In this document: piece by piece, positions 22,867 through 34,652 of the stretch
How positions within the stretch are numbered: position 1 is the first letter of the stretch
How the letters are laid out: each line of letters begins with the position of its first letter
Assembly: GCA_047495785.1 (NCBI GenBank)
Contig: JBLDXI010000033.1
Span: 248,001 to 312,000 of the forward strand
Direction: 5' to 3'
Length of the DNA: 64,000 bases
Source: Lepidodermella squamata
Taxonomy: Eukaryota > Gastrotricha
The notes under the pieces: generated by a model
The model's input: the letters and a program-made list of their open reading frames with translations, nothing else
Told to the model about the DNA's origin: nothing
Databases searched by the model: none
Position numbers and translations under genes: made by a program

Positions 22867-23768
22867 ACTGTTAAATGATATTTTTCAGCGCTGTTTGCTG
22901 TAAAGATTTTTTTTTAGCAAGTTGTAACACGGGGTTACGCAGATGCAGCTATTAACTTGAAAATTACGTCCGGATTCATTGTGTCCTTTTATGTTGACAA
23001 AGATTCCTCATGCGCCCGTAGGTCGGCCTACAGCAACAGAACAAAACTTGTGGCGGAGGATTATCATCAAGTTCATGCACCAATTTCGATCATTTTCATT
23101 CTATTGAGAAAATGGACGGCTGTTATAAGCACCTGATAACGATGTTAAGGATAGGACACAATGGCTGAAAATGGGCTAAACTATTTCTCGGTAAAGTTGT
23201 ATTATTACGCAAGTTGTATCAAGTCATTTGATAGCTTGAATTTGATGGGATAAAAAATCAGCTGACCAAAGCACGATTAGCGGTCTTAATACGATAAGAT
23301 AAAAATCACTTTTACTCCAGGGCAATTTTTATTTACCTCTTGCGATTCCAAATTATTCGTAAATATTTCTGATGAAACAATAAACTCTATCAAGAAACCC
23401 AAGGCAAAACCAAGAACGGGAGACATATTGGATCGAAATCAAGGCATACAGTTCTCCACGCCACAAATGAGACACTTCAGCTTGGGTACAAAAGACGATT
23501 ACCCTGGTGTTAAAAGGTGTCAGAACGCTCGAATTCACATGAGTACAGTACATAGAGAATGAGAAATGGTGAAAATAAGACTTGGATAATTGCTGATGGA
23601 CTTTAAAGAGGAGAGCGAATTAAATGAATAAATCCAAAGAATTATCGCAAATTTGACAAGAATTTGTCTCAATATTTATAGCTTGTATTATTATCAGCAT
23701 TTTCCATCAGCTTTCGAACAGCCATTAATTATGAATTTTCCTGTCCTGAAATACCTTTAATATAGTTC
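22867..23768. other. Intergenic, nothing recognised
   Basis: Separates the plus-strand TPR gene from the minus-strand secreted-protein gene. Both 3' ends face each other, so no promoter is expected here. Confidence 0.35.
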
Positions 23769-25357
23769 TCATGGCAAAGTTGTCCTAATCGTTGTGGTCG
23801 TCGTTGTCGTAGTCGTTGTTGTAGTCGCTCCTCTAGTCGTCGTAGTTGTTGTCGGTGTGGTTTGGCGAGTTGTCGATGTCGACGTGGTCGTGCTGGTCCC
23901 AATCTCGCAGCTGTTCAAATTTCCAGAAACTTGAGCATTTGAACATTCAATTTCACTGCCATAGAAGAAATTGTCAGGAAATATCCTATGGGCTAGCGAC
24001 TGACAACCGATAGTCTGCTTTTGACAAATGACCTCATCCCCACCATGGGCGACACAACGAGAATACTTGTACTGTGAAATGATAACAGTTGAAGATTGAA
24101 GAGTTGGTGTTGAATGAGAGAAAAAAGACAGCTAACCTCCATAAGACAGTTCTCTTCGTTTTTGAAAATAACCGTAGGTGAGGTTGAGACTTCATCACCT
24201 GTTCGGCATCCAGAGCTCGCTGGGCGGCAGGCTACGAATTCAGATGTTGCCTTGCTGAAGCATCGAACATGCGGCTTTTGGTTGTCAGGGACGCGATCTG
24301 TCATGAGAAAGCTTTCCCTTTAAAGCTCACGAAGGATGAATGATAAAACATACCAACATTGTTCGAACATGCTTTCAAGCTGCCGAAAGACTGCCCTGGA
24401 TTCTGAAGAAAACATATTAGCATTGCAGATTACATGCGCGCGCGCGCGCAAATAATATAAACGATTTCCGATAACCTCACCCTCAACCTAAATTTCAAGT
24501 GTTGACCTTCAAATCGTATGTTGCCTACCGTTCTCGCTGGACAAGACTTCAATGAAGCGACTGGTACGCATGCTTTGATTACCCCATCGCGCTCACACCT
24601 CCTGAAACGCTGCTTCTACAAATGATTTGATAAAGGAATGAAAAGAGAGAGAGAGTGATATCATGCCAAACCTGAAACTGTTTGACAGCAGTCTCGCAAT
24701 AGGCCATGTTAGTTCTCAGTTGCACGCGATTATTGAACCGACGTACCTGAAAATGAAGTAAAGTTTGATGTATTTCCGTATTTTTCCGAAACAACGTTGA
24801 TTATTGGTCAATGTTAAATTCAGCAACTCTTTCCACTGCCAATAGTTTTTTGGGTATTCAAGTTCCAAAGAATAGCATATGCCGTTGGAAGATTTTCAGC
24901 AATAATTGACCAGAAAAAGAGGTACATAGTAACAAACCAGGATCTCATCAGATCTGCATCGCACTCCGAATGGACGGCAGAATGGCGTGGAAGCACAGTA
25001 GCTGTAGCAGAGTTTAACAGTCTTTTCAAAAACGGACCAAAGTCAAGGTGTTAACAAAATTTCTTCGAAGAGTAATCTCACCCCGGACTTGCAGGATTGT
25101 TCACTCGGAAATGATCCCAGCTATGGGAATTGAACAATCAACTTGACTTTTGTTAAACTCATATAGGAACATACATGGTACTCGAGGGGTTTGCAGTAAG
25201 TATCTTCCGGTTCCTTTCGACATTCCACGAAACTGTCGTCGGCTTGAGAAAAACATCGACGCCAGTATTGTGACGAAGGAGGAGGAGGAGGATCTTGAGC
25301 AGAAAAGTTGATAAGGCTCGAGTAAAAGATCGAGAAGAGGATAAGCTTTGAATTCAT
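23769..25357 (-). CDS. Secreted Cys-rich repeat protein with Thr-rich mucin-like tail
   Basis: Eight exons join in frame into 326 residues: 25175-25357, 25082-25120, 24938-25021, 24672-24746, 24529-24615, 24354-24402, 24137-24297 and 23769-24071. All have GT donors and AG acceptors; exon lengths sum to 981 nt with one stop. The protein opens with a signal peptide, then repeats a motif R-C-x8-10-C-x5-9-C followed after 15-30 residues by another Cys; clear copies start R-R-C-F-S-Q, R-R-C-E-R-D, V-R-C-F-S-K and S-R-C-V-A-H. The last exon ends in an almost pure Thr stretch that could be O-glycosylated. This predicts an extracellular, disulphide-rich protein, perhaps mucus- or matrix-associated. 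I do not recognise the repeat. The second and fourth exons are very small and least certain. Confidence 0.75.
24434..24449. repeat. (GC)n microsatellite
   Basis: A short alternating G/C run inside an intron of the secreted Cys-rich gene. A (GA)n run lies near 24645. Confidence 0.7.
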
Positions 25358-26654
25358 TTTCAGAAATGATCTCGCTTGAATATCTTGAATATCTGCGTTT
25401 GATGACTCTTAAAATGAGAACATTAATGAAACGGTGGAGAGCGCGAAGCGCGGGAAAAATTCATTGTTCATTCTATTCCTGTCGCCTTGAAGGGTGGTTT
25501 AATTAAAAAAGCTTGAGCACGCGTTTGCGTCCCCAATTAATAGCAAAAACAGCCCCGTTACAGACGGAACCGTTGGTTCTAATTAATTTTCATAATTTGG
25601 TCATTCAGTGCCAATTAAAACTAGGACCCAACTCGAGCGTTCAAAAAAGTGTGAAAAAATGTCGTTCGGAGGGCTCAAAAAGTTGAGGATGTGTAGGACA
25701 AACCTGGCAGGACTAGCTGCAAGCTACAGCTATAGTCGACTAACAGAAATTAGCAACGAAAACCGGCACACAAAATCATAGCAACTGTTGCCAAGACGCG
25801 AGAAGATCTCCACGCTTTCATAACTTGGCACTAAACGCAAACGATTAAAAAGTGCCATTTTCCGACATTTTATATTGAAAATCATGAATGTTCTCAAAGT
25901 GACTCTCAAAAATAGTGATAATCACGCAGAATGTTTTTCACCGTGAGGTGGGGTAAGGGTGCAAATATGTGTACCCCTAAAAATGATGTTTCAGCGCTAA
26001 ATTCAATCGTCCTGGCCCTACATTTTTCAGATTCTTTGCTTTTTCGGCGTTTTGTTTCATGCAATCGATACTGATGCCCTCCCTGGACCTAGGATTTTTC
26101 ATTTTAGCTACATGGTGCCCTAAGCTACTTAGAAAAATTATCGATGTTCGGCTCCAAGTTGGCTGATATCGGGAAAATCACTGATTTGTAAAATCGATAC
26201 TTGGAATCGATATTGGCTCTATAGGATGAAGTATAATTCGTAAGCTGACCGCTTATATAGCGCGAAATACCGAGGGCTCGAAGCCTAACCACAGGGGGGA
26301 CCTTATGCTTTTTTCCCTGGCCCCTGCGGAAACTGCGGAAGGGATATACTTACCTATATCCCCCTTTCGGCAAAATGTCCATCTTCTACACTGTAATGAA
26401 GGTCTATCGTTTAGGCATGATATCAAAAACGTTGAGATTCTAGTGAAGGCTAGAAACTCGAAAAACCATATTTAGGGGGAAATCGTGTGGTGGGTCTGAA
26501 ATTTAGTGCTGGAACCCTAAATTTAGGTTGCGCACTTGGCACACCCTTAATAATGAAACACATTTATTTTCAACCCGTTCGCCTTTTATTCCACTGCTTT
26601 GCTAAAGATGTTCTTGAAGCATTATTGCCACGGAACGGGATTTTAACATGAAAT
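25358..26654. other. Intergenic, nothing recognised
   Basis: Upstream of the secreted Cys-rich gene. Contains a short palindrome GCGCGAAGCGCG near 25440. No open frame with domain signature. Confidence 0.35.
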
Positions 26655-27299
26655 TCATAAATCATTGTATCTAAGGTAACATTTCATGCAATCAGGCAAG
26701 TTTAAACTTTCGACATCGTCCGAGCGCTGCTGCAGCCCGAGCCTCAGCTGATTCAAAATTGCTCGCCGACAGCCGGACATCAGAGTGAACAACGGGCGCT
26801 GGGAAAATCCGCCGAAATCTTGCAACATCTCAGGTATCAGCGGAAACAGACGCGAGTCCGACAAAATCGCTGCTCCACTCGCATTGTCCAGCGATGAAAT
26901 TCGCAGCCGCGCGCCCGAGCGCAGAAGAGGTTTAATGAAAAATTGAAAAATCGCTGTAATTCTTTCCGGCTGGCTTGTCACTGACATTTCGCGCATAGCC
27001 AGGATAATTGCGTGGCGATCATTATAAGCCGGATCGCCGGCTGAAGCGCCACTTGCTAGAATGATGGTTGAGACTAGACTCGGCCACTCCACGTCGTCCT
27101 CTTCGCATTCATCGACGAAGATATAGCCGATTTGGAGGAAACCCGGTCGGTCAGGTTTCAAGTACTTCTTCGGAATGGTTTCAGGGTGATTTAAAAAAAG
27201 TTCACGTAAACCTATGTAATCGAAATCGACACCGCCCAAACGCTCGGCGTGCCAGCAGAAGTTTTCAACGCCCATCGTCAAATAATTGCGAATGTACAT
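26655..27299 (-). CDS. SOCS-box protein, single exon
   Basis: A 214-residue intronless frame starting at an ATG in good context (ACCATG). The last 40 residues form a SOCS box: G-C-R-R-A-I-L-N-Q-L-R-L at the BC-box position and L-N-L-P-D-C-M-K-C-Y-L-R-Y at the Cul5-box-like end. SOCS boxes recruit elongin B/C and Cullin-5 to make a ubiquitin ligase, with the upstream region choosing the substrate. Here the upstream 170 residues show no ankyrin, SH2 or WD repeats that I can see, so the substrate module is unassigned. The preceding bases (TTGTTAG) also look like a splice acceptor, so an upstream exon, perhaps with ankyrin repeats as in ASB proteins, remains possible. Confidence 0.75.
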   Translation of the reverse strand: MYIRNYLTMGVENFCWHAERLGGVDFDYIGLRELFLNHPETIPKKYLKPDRPGFLQIGYIFVDECEEDDVEWPSLVSTIILASGASAGDPAYNDRHAIILAMREMSVTSQPERITAIFQFFIKPLLRSGARLRISSLDNASGAAILSDSRLFPLIPEMLQDFGGFSQRPLFTLMSGCRRAILNQLRLGLQQRSDDVESLNLPDCMKCYLRYNDL

Positions 27300-28964
27300 G
27301 GTCTAACAAGACGCTGTCAAATTAACGTAGGTGAAGGTAATTTTGGACAAAACAATACAGATTTTCGAGGATTAAAAATCTTGGTACTAATTCAGAAATC
27401 GATGATTTTTTGGGGCTAAGGCGTGTAAGGTGAGCCCCGATGCATCGGTAAAATTGGGTGATTTTAAGATTTTTACCTGATTTTTGGCCATCGAAAAAAT
27501 GTATGACTAAAGTTAGACAATTTGCGGACACGCTCATTTGCATACGGAATGGTATTTTGAATTTTCAGTTTTTCTTCAGCTTTGAGTGAAAAAATTATGA
27601 ACAGATGGTGCATCGCGCTATTAGCTCAAACGATTATTGCGCAACGAAATTAGAGCAAGGGCTTGAATTGAAGTTTACAATTGAAAAATTCGGCAATATT
27701 TTAGAGCATCCCGCCCTAAATTCGGCCACTTTGCGGGTATTTCCTATTTTACCAGCTAGGTGAATTTTTAGAAAATATTCGGCAAACACAGAGTTATAGA
27801 GGACATCTTGGGCTATAAAATGCCGGTTTCCTTGATTTTACCTTGATTTTGAAGTCACCTAGACTCCTGGCCGGAATTAGGGAACCGGGTGCCCTTTTCC
27901 TTGACGATGTGATGCCTGAAACTCTGGTGTTTATGGTAGCAAAGCACTCGAGAAGCTTCATGACCCATTCAGATTTTTTTGCGATCACGCGTGCTTGAAA
28001 AATCATGAAACGATTGGCTCAACAATGCAAATTTCTTGAGTTCCGTGCAAAAAGAAAACTGCTGCTAGGCACTTAGTGTCCAAATTTCGGCCGTTGGTCG
28101 AAGTTAGGTCGCAGCGGCCGAAATTAGGGATTCCTGCTCTAAATTTCAAGATTTTTTATCATTATTTTTTTAAAATCCCACCATACAAAACGTGGATTTT
28201 CTGTGATAAGCAATGAAAATAGCTCATTTAGATGAAAGATAAACGCCCTGCAAATACCACATGTTGGATCTCCATTTTTCCCAATAACTGAGAGAGCAAC
28301 GCTTTTAGCATTTTTTCGTCCTGTAATGGTTATATTTATTAGGAAGATTAGAGGGGGTTCCCAAATCGACATTTGAGTTGCATTGCGCAATAATAATTCT
28401 TAAAAATCAAGTATTGCTCCAATCACTTTGTTCCTTGCTTCATTCGAAAGATCAAAAGACGGGGAATTTTATGCAACAAACCCTTTGTTTTTATCTTACG
28501 GCGTTGCAAAGCTATTCACCTGCAAAGTCGAAGTATCCAAAATTACCCTATCCAAATTTACCATGCACTACGGTATTTGGATAGAAAAGCAAAATATCGG
28601 CCGAAATCGCCGCCCTGAAATCAGCTCCAGCAGTTAATAACAGCTCGCCATGTCTTATTTCATAGCTTACTGCGTGCCGGTCTGGGTCCTCTACCTCTTG
28701 GAAAACTTTGCTTCTTCAAACTATTTTAGTCATATCTCATTTTATTAGATAATCCGATTTTTAGGAAAATGTTAATGCGAAAGTGACGGATGATTCACCA
28801 GTTTCTTCGAACATTCAAGTATACGTGTGGTAGAAAAAAGTTCCAATAGCAGCAGTTCAGATATTTATGCGGATTTTTTTTATAGCAGCAATACGCTTGC
28901 TCATTATATTTTTTTGTGAAAAAATTGTTAATAAATAACGGGATCATCAATCAGAAGGCCGGGT
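27300..28964. other. Intergenic, nothing recognised
   Basis: AT-rich with short frames on both strands that lack domains or splice support. Contains the upstream flank of the SOCS-box gene. Confidence 0.3.
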
Positions 28965-30590
28965 TTAATTAGCGTGGGTTACGCCACCGTTAGGATGAGT
29001 CACCGAGGCAGCAGCAGCGGCTAAATTGCCGATGGCGTGGTATGAGGAAGAATAGTACATGTTTCCGCTTCGATTGTTGTCCGGATCGCTGTACTGGAAC
29101 AACAGAAGCGAGGCGATAACCGTCGCGAAAAGGATAACCAAAGTTGAAGCTATCGTCATAAAACTCAGCAATACTGACCATCCGAAATGGGATCTGAAAA
29201 TGAACAATCAAATAATTCAATGAAATCGGCCTGAAAAAATTGAAAAATGTGAAAATTAAACAAGAAAAATTGAAAAAATTCGGCAAAAAATTTCAAAAAA
29301 TGTTCACTCGAATTTTGAAATTGAAATTGAAATTTGTTTATTTTTTATATTTTTAATTTTCAAAAATTTAAAAATTTGATTAGCTAATTTTTTAATTTAG
29401 AATTTTTTAAGTTCAAAAATTTGAATTTTCTCAACTTTTTGAATTTTTAAATTAAAAAAGTCCGAACCATACCTGGACTTTCCGCGATAAGCCATGAAAA
29501 TAGCAGCTAAACTGAGTGGGAAGACGAGGAAGCCGCCGAAAAAGAACGAAAGCAGCGCCAGCCGCTTCGGATTGTCTTTCTGGCGGTGAACAATTTTCGA
29601 CGCAATTTGAACTATCGAAGTACGAGGGCCTGATGTTCGTATCACCAAAGACTGCGACGAGGATTTGATAATGGCAGCTTTATCGAAAGGCAGTAACGGC
29701 GTTGAGGACATTAAACTGCCGTCGAGCTTTTGCGTCGACAAGGTTTCGGCCGTTGATAGGCTTGAATTTGAGTGCTGCTCGCCGCTGGATGATATCGAGT
29801 CAAAGTCGGACATGACTGAGACGCTGACCGGAAATGGCCGATCCATCTCGGCCGGTTCGAGGGAGAGTAAGGACACCACTTCGGGTATCACTGGTAAGCT
29901 TCGACGAGGTAATGCCAACCGATAACTATCAAAAAATATCATTCAGAATTAAATTTTAAAAAAATTGATTTGAAATTTGAAAAGTTTTGAATTTTTTTTA
30001 TTTTTTTTGAAATTTAAAAAGACGAATTTTCGGAATAAACCAAAATTCAAAAATTTCAATATTTTCAATTTTATTCGAATTTCCGAAATGTGAAAATTTT
30101 GCTCTTTTAATTTTAAACAGAAAAAAGTTCAGTTAAATTTAAAATTGAAATGATGTTATTTGCAATTTTTGAAATGTTGGTTAAATCTGAAAATAATTTC
30201 GAAAAATCGTTAAATTTTAGATTTTTACCTCTCATTTCTTGTCCGATTTGTTTTCGCCTGAAGATTGACCATATCATTTCCTATCGATAAATGCCGAGTT
30301 CTAGCAACTGGTTTAATCATCGCTTTCCGACTTTTCTCAACGCGAGGCGAATTCGGCATAGACCTCAGCATGGCGGCTATTGCATGAGGATGGCTACTCA
30401 CACATCTCGGATTCAGCAGCTGAGTTGCTTCTGACTTTTGGTTGATTTTCACAGCACCGGATTTCGCTGATTTTTTAACAAATTTCGAGCCATTTTCCTT
30501 GCCCTTCGAAGCTGATAACAAATGCTGAGCGACTACGACCGGCTTCTTAGCCATTCCGGGCGGCATCCAATCCATAGGTGGCGCCCACAT
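28965..30590 (-). CDS. Two-TM protein, paralogue A
   Basis: Three exons, 30229-30590, 29473-29925 and 28965-29193, join in phase 2 at both junctions into 347 residues. The N-terminal 230 residues are basic then Ser-rich and probably disordered. A first membrane segment carries F-F-F-G-G-F-L-V-F-P-L-S, followed by a basic R-G-K-S-R where the second intron falls. A second membrane segment follows, then a short polar tail with an Ala-rich patch. The neighbour at 31712-33112 has the same membrane-segment pattern with the intron at the same place and phase, so the two are paralogues. The family is not recognised; a small tetraspan- or dispanin-like hairpin membrane protein is possible. Introns are AT-rich (303 and 279 nt). 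Confidence 0.78.
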
Positions 30591-31711
30591 TTCAATGAAA
30601 AAATCTGTTAAATTCCTATATAAAAAACATTAATCACGTCAGAGGTGTGGAATAACTCGTAATGAAGTGATAAAACGTTTCCTAACTAATTTTATGCGCT
30701 TATTTTTGGCGTGATATCAAAAACGAGGCACGTGATGAATCATCCTATAACTTTCATGTGTGTGGTCAAAATTTTAATTCAAGGTCGAGGTTAATGCAAT
30801 TCCGGATGTGATAAGCGGAACTATGAGCAGAGCAAAGGCCAACGAGTGCGTTTTTTTACTCATTTTAAATAATAAATTGAAATCAACTCCGCGGCCATCT
30901 GCTCGAGGTTTCTACAAAAGAGCGCATTTATTTCGACGGTGTGTATCAGGAATAAAAAACCAGCCAAAAAACAAGTCAATCAAATTGTTGTAAAAAATGA
31001 TGCGATTTAGATAGAAAAAATAACAAAACAACAGGAAAAGACAGGAAAAATGATGAGCGAGATTTGATTACCGAACCCATTCGAGCGAAAAAAACGTGAA
31101 TCGATTTTGCAAATTAACTCTCAGGTGCGTGAAAAAGCGTGATTTTGAACATTTCCTATTTGTCCTAAAGATCATTCACTAGTGTCTTTTATTAGGATAA
31201 AAGATTTTTCCATTGAAAAATCGATTGAGAAGTTTCTTAGTATATAGCGTTGTACGTTTTTTTTAGGATTAGGACGGAAGAGGATATGTAATTTCGAACT
31301 AAAAGGAAATGGAGTATATAATCGGGACACGTGATTACCCCGCCTTCTAACCTAAAATCGATTTTTGTTTTCATTCACTTAATCTTGAGAGAAACTAAAT
31401 TTGGGGGACATAAATCGAAATTTAAAACGGAATTACCAGAGGGCTTACGGAAGTTGTTCATTTTTTTTCACAGCCGTCGTTGTTTAGATCAAAAATTGAA
31501 TATTCGCCAGACAACAGCTAAATAAAAAACCTATAAAGAGACAAAAAATTGCGCGATATAAAGAAAAAAATAAGTAAAACACTTGATAATAATAAATTAG
31601 ATCAATCGATTATTAAATAAAAGTGCGTGACTTTTTTTTATCGCCTTGTTTTTTTTTTTTACCAGAGGTCACGGAGCTGCGGCGGCTAGAATATAACGAG
31701 CAATTTTCCCA
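30591..31711. other. Intergenic, nothing recognised
   Basis: AT-rich sequence between the two paralogous two-TM genes. It should hold the promoter of paralogue A; no element stands out. Confidence 0.35.
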
Positions 31712-33112
31712 TCAAATGCCAACGTGTTTTTTTAGATTGAGCCGAATGTCGCGGAACAGCCGTTCAAGGTCGTTGACCGTTCGCTGAGGCGTATCAGCCG
31801 CGATTTGGCCGTGTTCATGCATGACTTTTTCCATTTCTTCAATAATTTTCGCACCATGCCGATTGATAGCCTGCCCGATTGATCTCGAAAGTTCGATTGA
31901 CGGCCGTAGAAACGCGTTATGAAGCGCGGTTGGGAACATTTGTAGCGATTCGAGCACTGTTTGATACAACTCGACGATTGGCCAGAGTAGTAGGTACCAA
32001 ATAAGTGCGATTAGGGTGGGCACGCCGAGGCAAAGCGACATCACACTGAGTAGGACTGACACGCGGGTTGTGAATCTGAGGTTGATATACACAGAAATGC
32101 TCAAATGACGCAAAAAAATGTTGACAAAAAAACAGAGTGAAATTAGCGCTAAGTGGCGAGGACACAGTGCGCTCGATGTACAATTTTGGCTACGAGCCCA
32201 AATTTAGCAATAAAATCCCCGATAATCAGGAAAATCGCAGTTTTCAATAAGAATCTCAAATTATAATTTTTTTATAGAATTCAAGAATAATTAAAAATAT
32301 TCGGAATAAAAAATCAATTTCGCGAAGTAATTATCATTATCACTATTTTTTTAATTTTACAGGTGTAATTTGACGTAATAAAAATCAGGTAAACTTGAAA
32401 GCACGATTTCGTGCCGAATTTTCGCGACTTATTAGGCTCCCACACCTGTTGTAAATTGACCCCAAAAGCAAAAAGAATTAGCCTTATCTCACCTTTGTTA
32501 TCGACTTTGGCGTGTCGTGAGGTGGCGATATAATGACCTGATCAGCTCACTTATTATTAGGAAAACAAGGACCTATACCAAAGCTACCTAATAGTTTCTG
32601 ACCAAAACTAGTTAAAACTCGCCATAGGTATAGAAAACGTAAAAAAGCTTTTCCAACAAACAACACGAGCAGTGAAAATTTTACAGAGCTGCATGAATAA
32701 TTTAATTTAGCGAGTACAAAGTCTGCCCTGACATGATCGTTATTATGTAACAATAACCGCTGTTTCGTAAAAGTTAATGAGCAACAATCAATTCAATTTT
32801 TATATTTAAATTTGAATATTCAAATTTGTGGCCCACTCACTCTGTTTTACCGCAGTGTGAAAAAACGATAGCCGGTATCGATATAGGGAACCATATGAAG
32901 CCGCCGAGGCAGAAGGCTTTTTTCGCCAGCCGTTTGCTTGAGGTGCGCAATTCGTGACCATCATTTCGCTTCCGCGCCAAATTCGGGTCAAAAAGCCACG
33001 AAAATCTCGATTTTTGCTCGGTTCCATACGGTACCACGCGGTTCCAGCGGTGCCACAACCGCATGCACACCGCCCATCGCCTTTTAGGCTCTCGCCTGTT
33101 ATTGTTATTCAT
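31712..33112 (-). CDS. Two-TM protein, paralogue B
   Basis: Two exons, 32841-33112 and 31712-32075, join at ACAGA|GTGAGT and CTCAG|ATTC in phase 2 into 211 residues. The N-terminus is short and basic. The first membrane segment reads A-F-C-L-G-G-F-I-W-F-P-I-S, close to paralogue A, and the intron again follows the adjoining G-K-T. The second membrane segment is long and is followed by an amphipathic, charged C-terminal helix, absent from A. The 765-nt intron holds nothing recognised. Function unknown. Confidence 0.78.
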
Positions 33113-33260
33113 TTTTAATTTCTAAAAAATTACGTTATTATTTTAGTTTGAATTTTTTGTTAGAACACGCGATGTAAACGACTCCGGGGCTCGTGGTGAA
33201 TTTATCAAATAATTTATTTCAATTTTCATCAACATTTTCCATCAATAGAATTGTTTCACG

Positions 33261-34505
33261 TCAATACGAGTCACGGCGAGGCACGCAAGTTGACACGCAT
33301 TTCGACATCGATTTGAAGTTGTTTTTGTTTCGTTTACCGCCACAGCCCTAAGCAGGAGGACGGAAAAAATGGGTGAAAGGAATAAAATTGGTACATCGAA
33401 ATTTATTACATGATAGGCGAATACGGAACATTTTCCAGATCTTATGTCGTAGTAGTAGCGAATTTGAGGATAGCCGCGGTGTTGTTTTTTGCGGTCACGT
33501 GATGACACGCACCGGCCTGGGTCGGGTCGCGGGAAGCAGATCGATTTTTTAGGCACGTACGTATTACCGGCTTCATCACTGACATTCGTGTTTCCGCTGT
33601 TTTTCGATGAATCATCGGTTATATCCGGTGAATCCTGTTTTCGGCCGCAAATCTGTTCGCATTCGAGACGTGTCGTGAATCGGTTTTGATTTCCATTGCA
33701 ACCCTGGAAATAATAGCTTTTTTGTACTTTCAATAGGGGACGAGAAAATAGAGTAAATCAGAAAAAATAAAATGGAAAAAATTCGAATAAAATCTAAAAA
33801 AAATTAAAAAATTTGAAAAAATTGAAAAAGAATGAAACTTACTCCGTAAGCGAATCGTCGGCATAGTCTCATGCCTGGGTCGTAGTAATAGCGAAGAACA
33901 ATAGTGTCACAGGGACCTTTTTGAGGCTTCAAATAGCAGTAGGCCGGCGGGTCATCGATAGGATTCGCAACGCCCAAGCATCGCGTCGTGCAATTTTCAC
34001 GCGTTTCAAACTTGTTCGGCCCATCAAAGCCACAAACCTTCAATAAAAATTCATCAAAATTCACAATTGTTTGAGAATTTTTTCAATTTTTCTAAATTGG
34101 GAAATTTTTACCCCTCGAAGTTCGCACATTTGTTTCACCGGATTGTATCGCCACCGCTCGCCCGAGTAGCACAACGGCTCAATTTGCGGCGAAATGCAGT
34201 CGGTTGGAAGCAATCGACAGGCGTCTGAACATTCTTCTTGCGTTTCGTACTTATTTCGCCCACTCAATCCACAAACCTTAGAAATAATCGAAAATTTCGG
34301 AAAAAATATAGAAAATATCAAAAAAAACCGGTTGAAGTTCGCAAGTTGCTGTTTCATTGTTGTAGCGCCACAGATCGCCTGAGTAGCATTCTAGTTCGAA
34401 TTCTGGTTTATAGCAATTCTGAGGCAAGACTTTTTGCTGTCCTTCGACTCCGAGCGGCAAAAATTCAACGATAAAATGAAAGCTGACCAAAATTAGATGT
34501 ATCAT
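33261..34505 (-). CDS. Secreted four-domain Kunitz-type protein
   Basis: Five exons (34329-34505, 34112-34276, 33843-34037, 33410-33703, 33261-33347), all phase 0, give 305 residues. A signal peptide is followed by two modified Kunitz modules and then two more typical ones. The first two keep six Cys with spacing near x8-x14-x5-x13-x3 and a W-R-Y-N core where classical Kunitz has Y-Y-Y-D; Cys3 to Cys4 is 5 residues apart instead of 7. The last two have the usual R-Y-Y-Y-D core and G-C-N-G-N-Q-N-R-F. The third and fourth are linked by a Ser/Asp/Asn-rich spacer. Every intron cuts a domain just before Cys4. Classical Kunitz domains inhibit serine proteases; whether the modified modules do is unknown. 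Two AAG acceptors are non-consensus but keep the frame. Confidence 0.88.
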
Positions 34506-34652
34506 TGGTTTGATTTTATTCTTCAGTATATGGCGAAAATTAAAAAAAATTTGAAAGTCGCAGAATTTCAGTAAAATAAAACGATAATTACACGCTTTTT
34601 TAGCTGCGTCGCATTAGTCATTAAGTAATAATTGAGCTGGGAATAGATTTTT

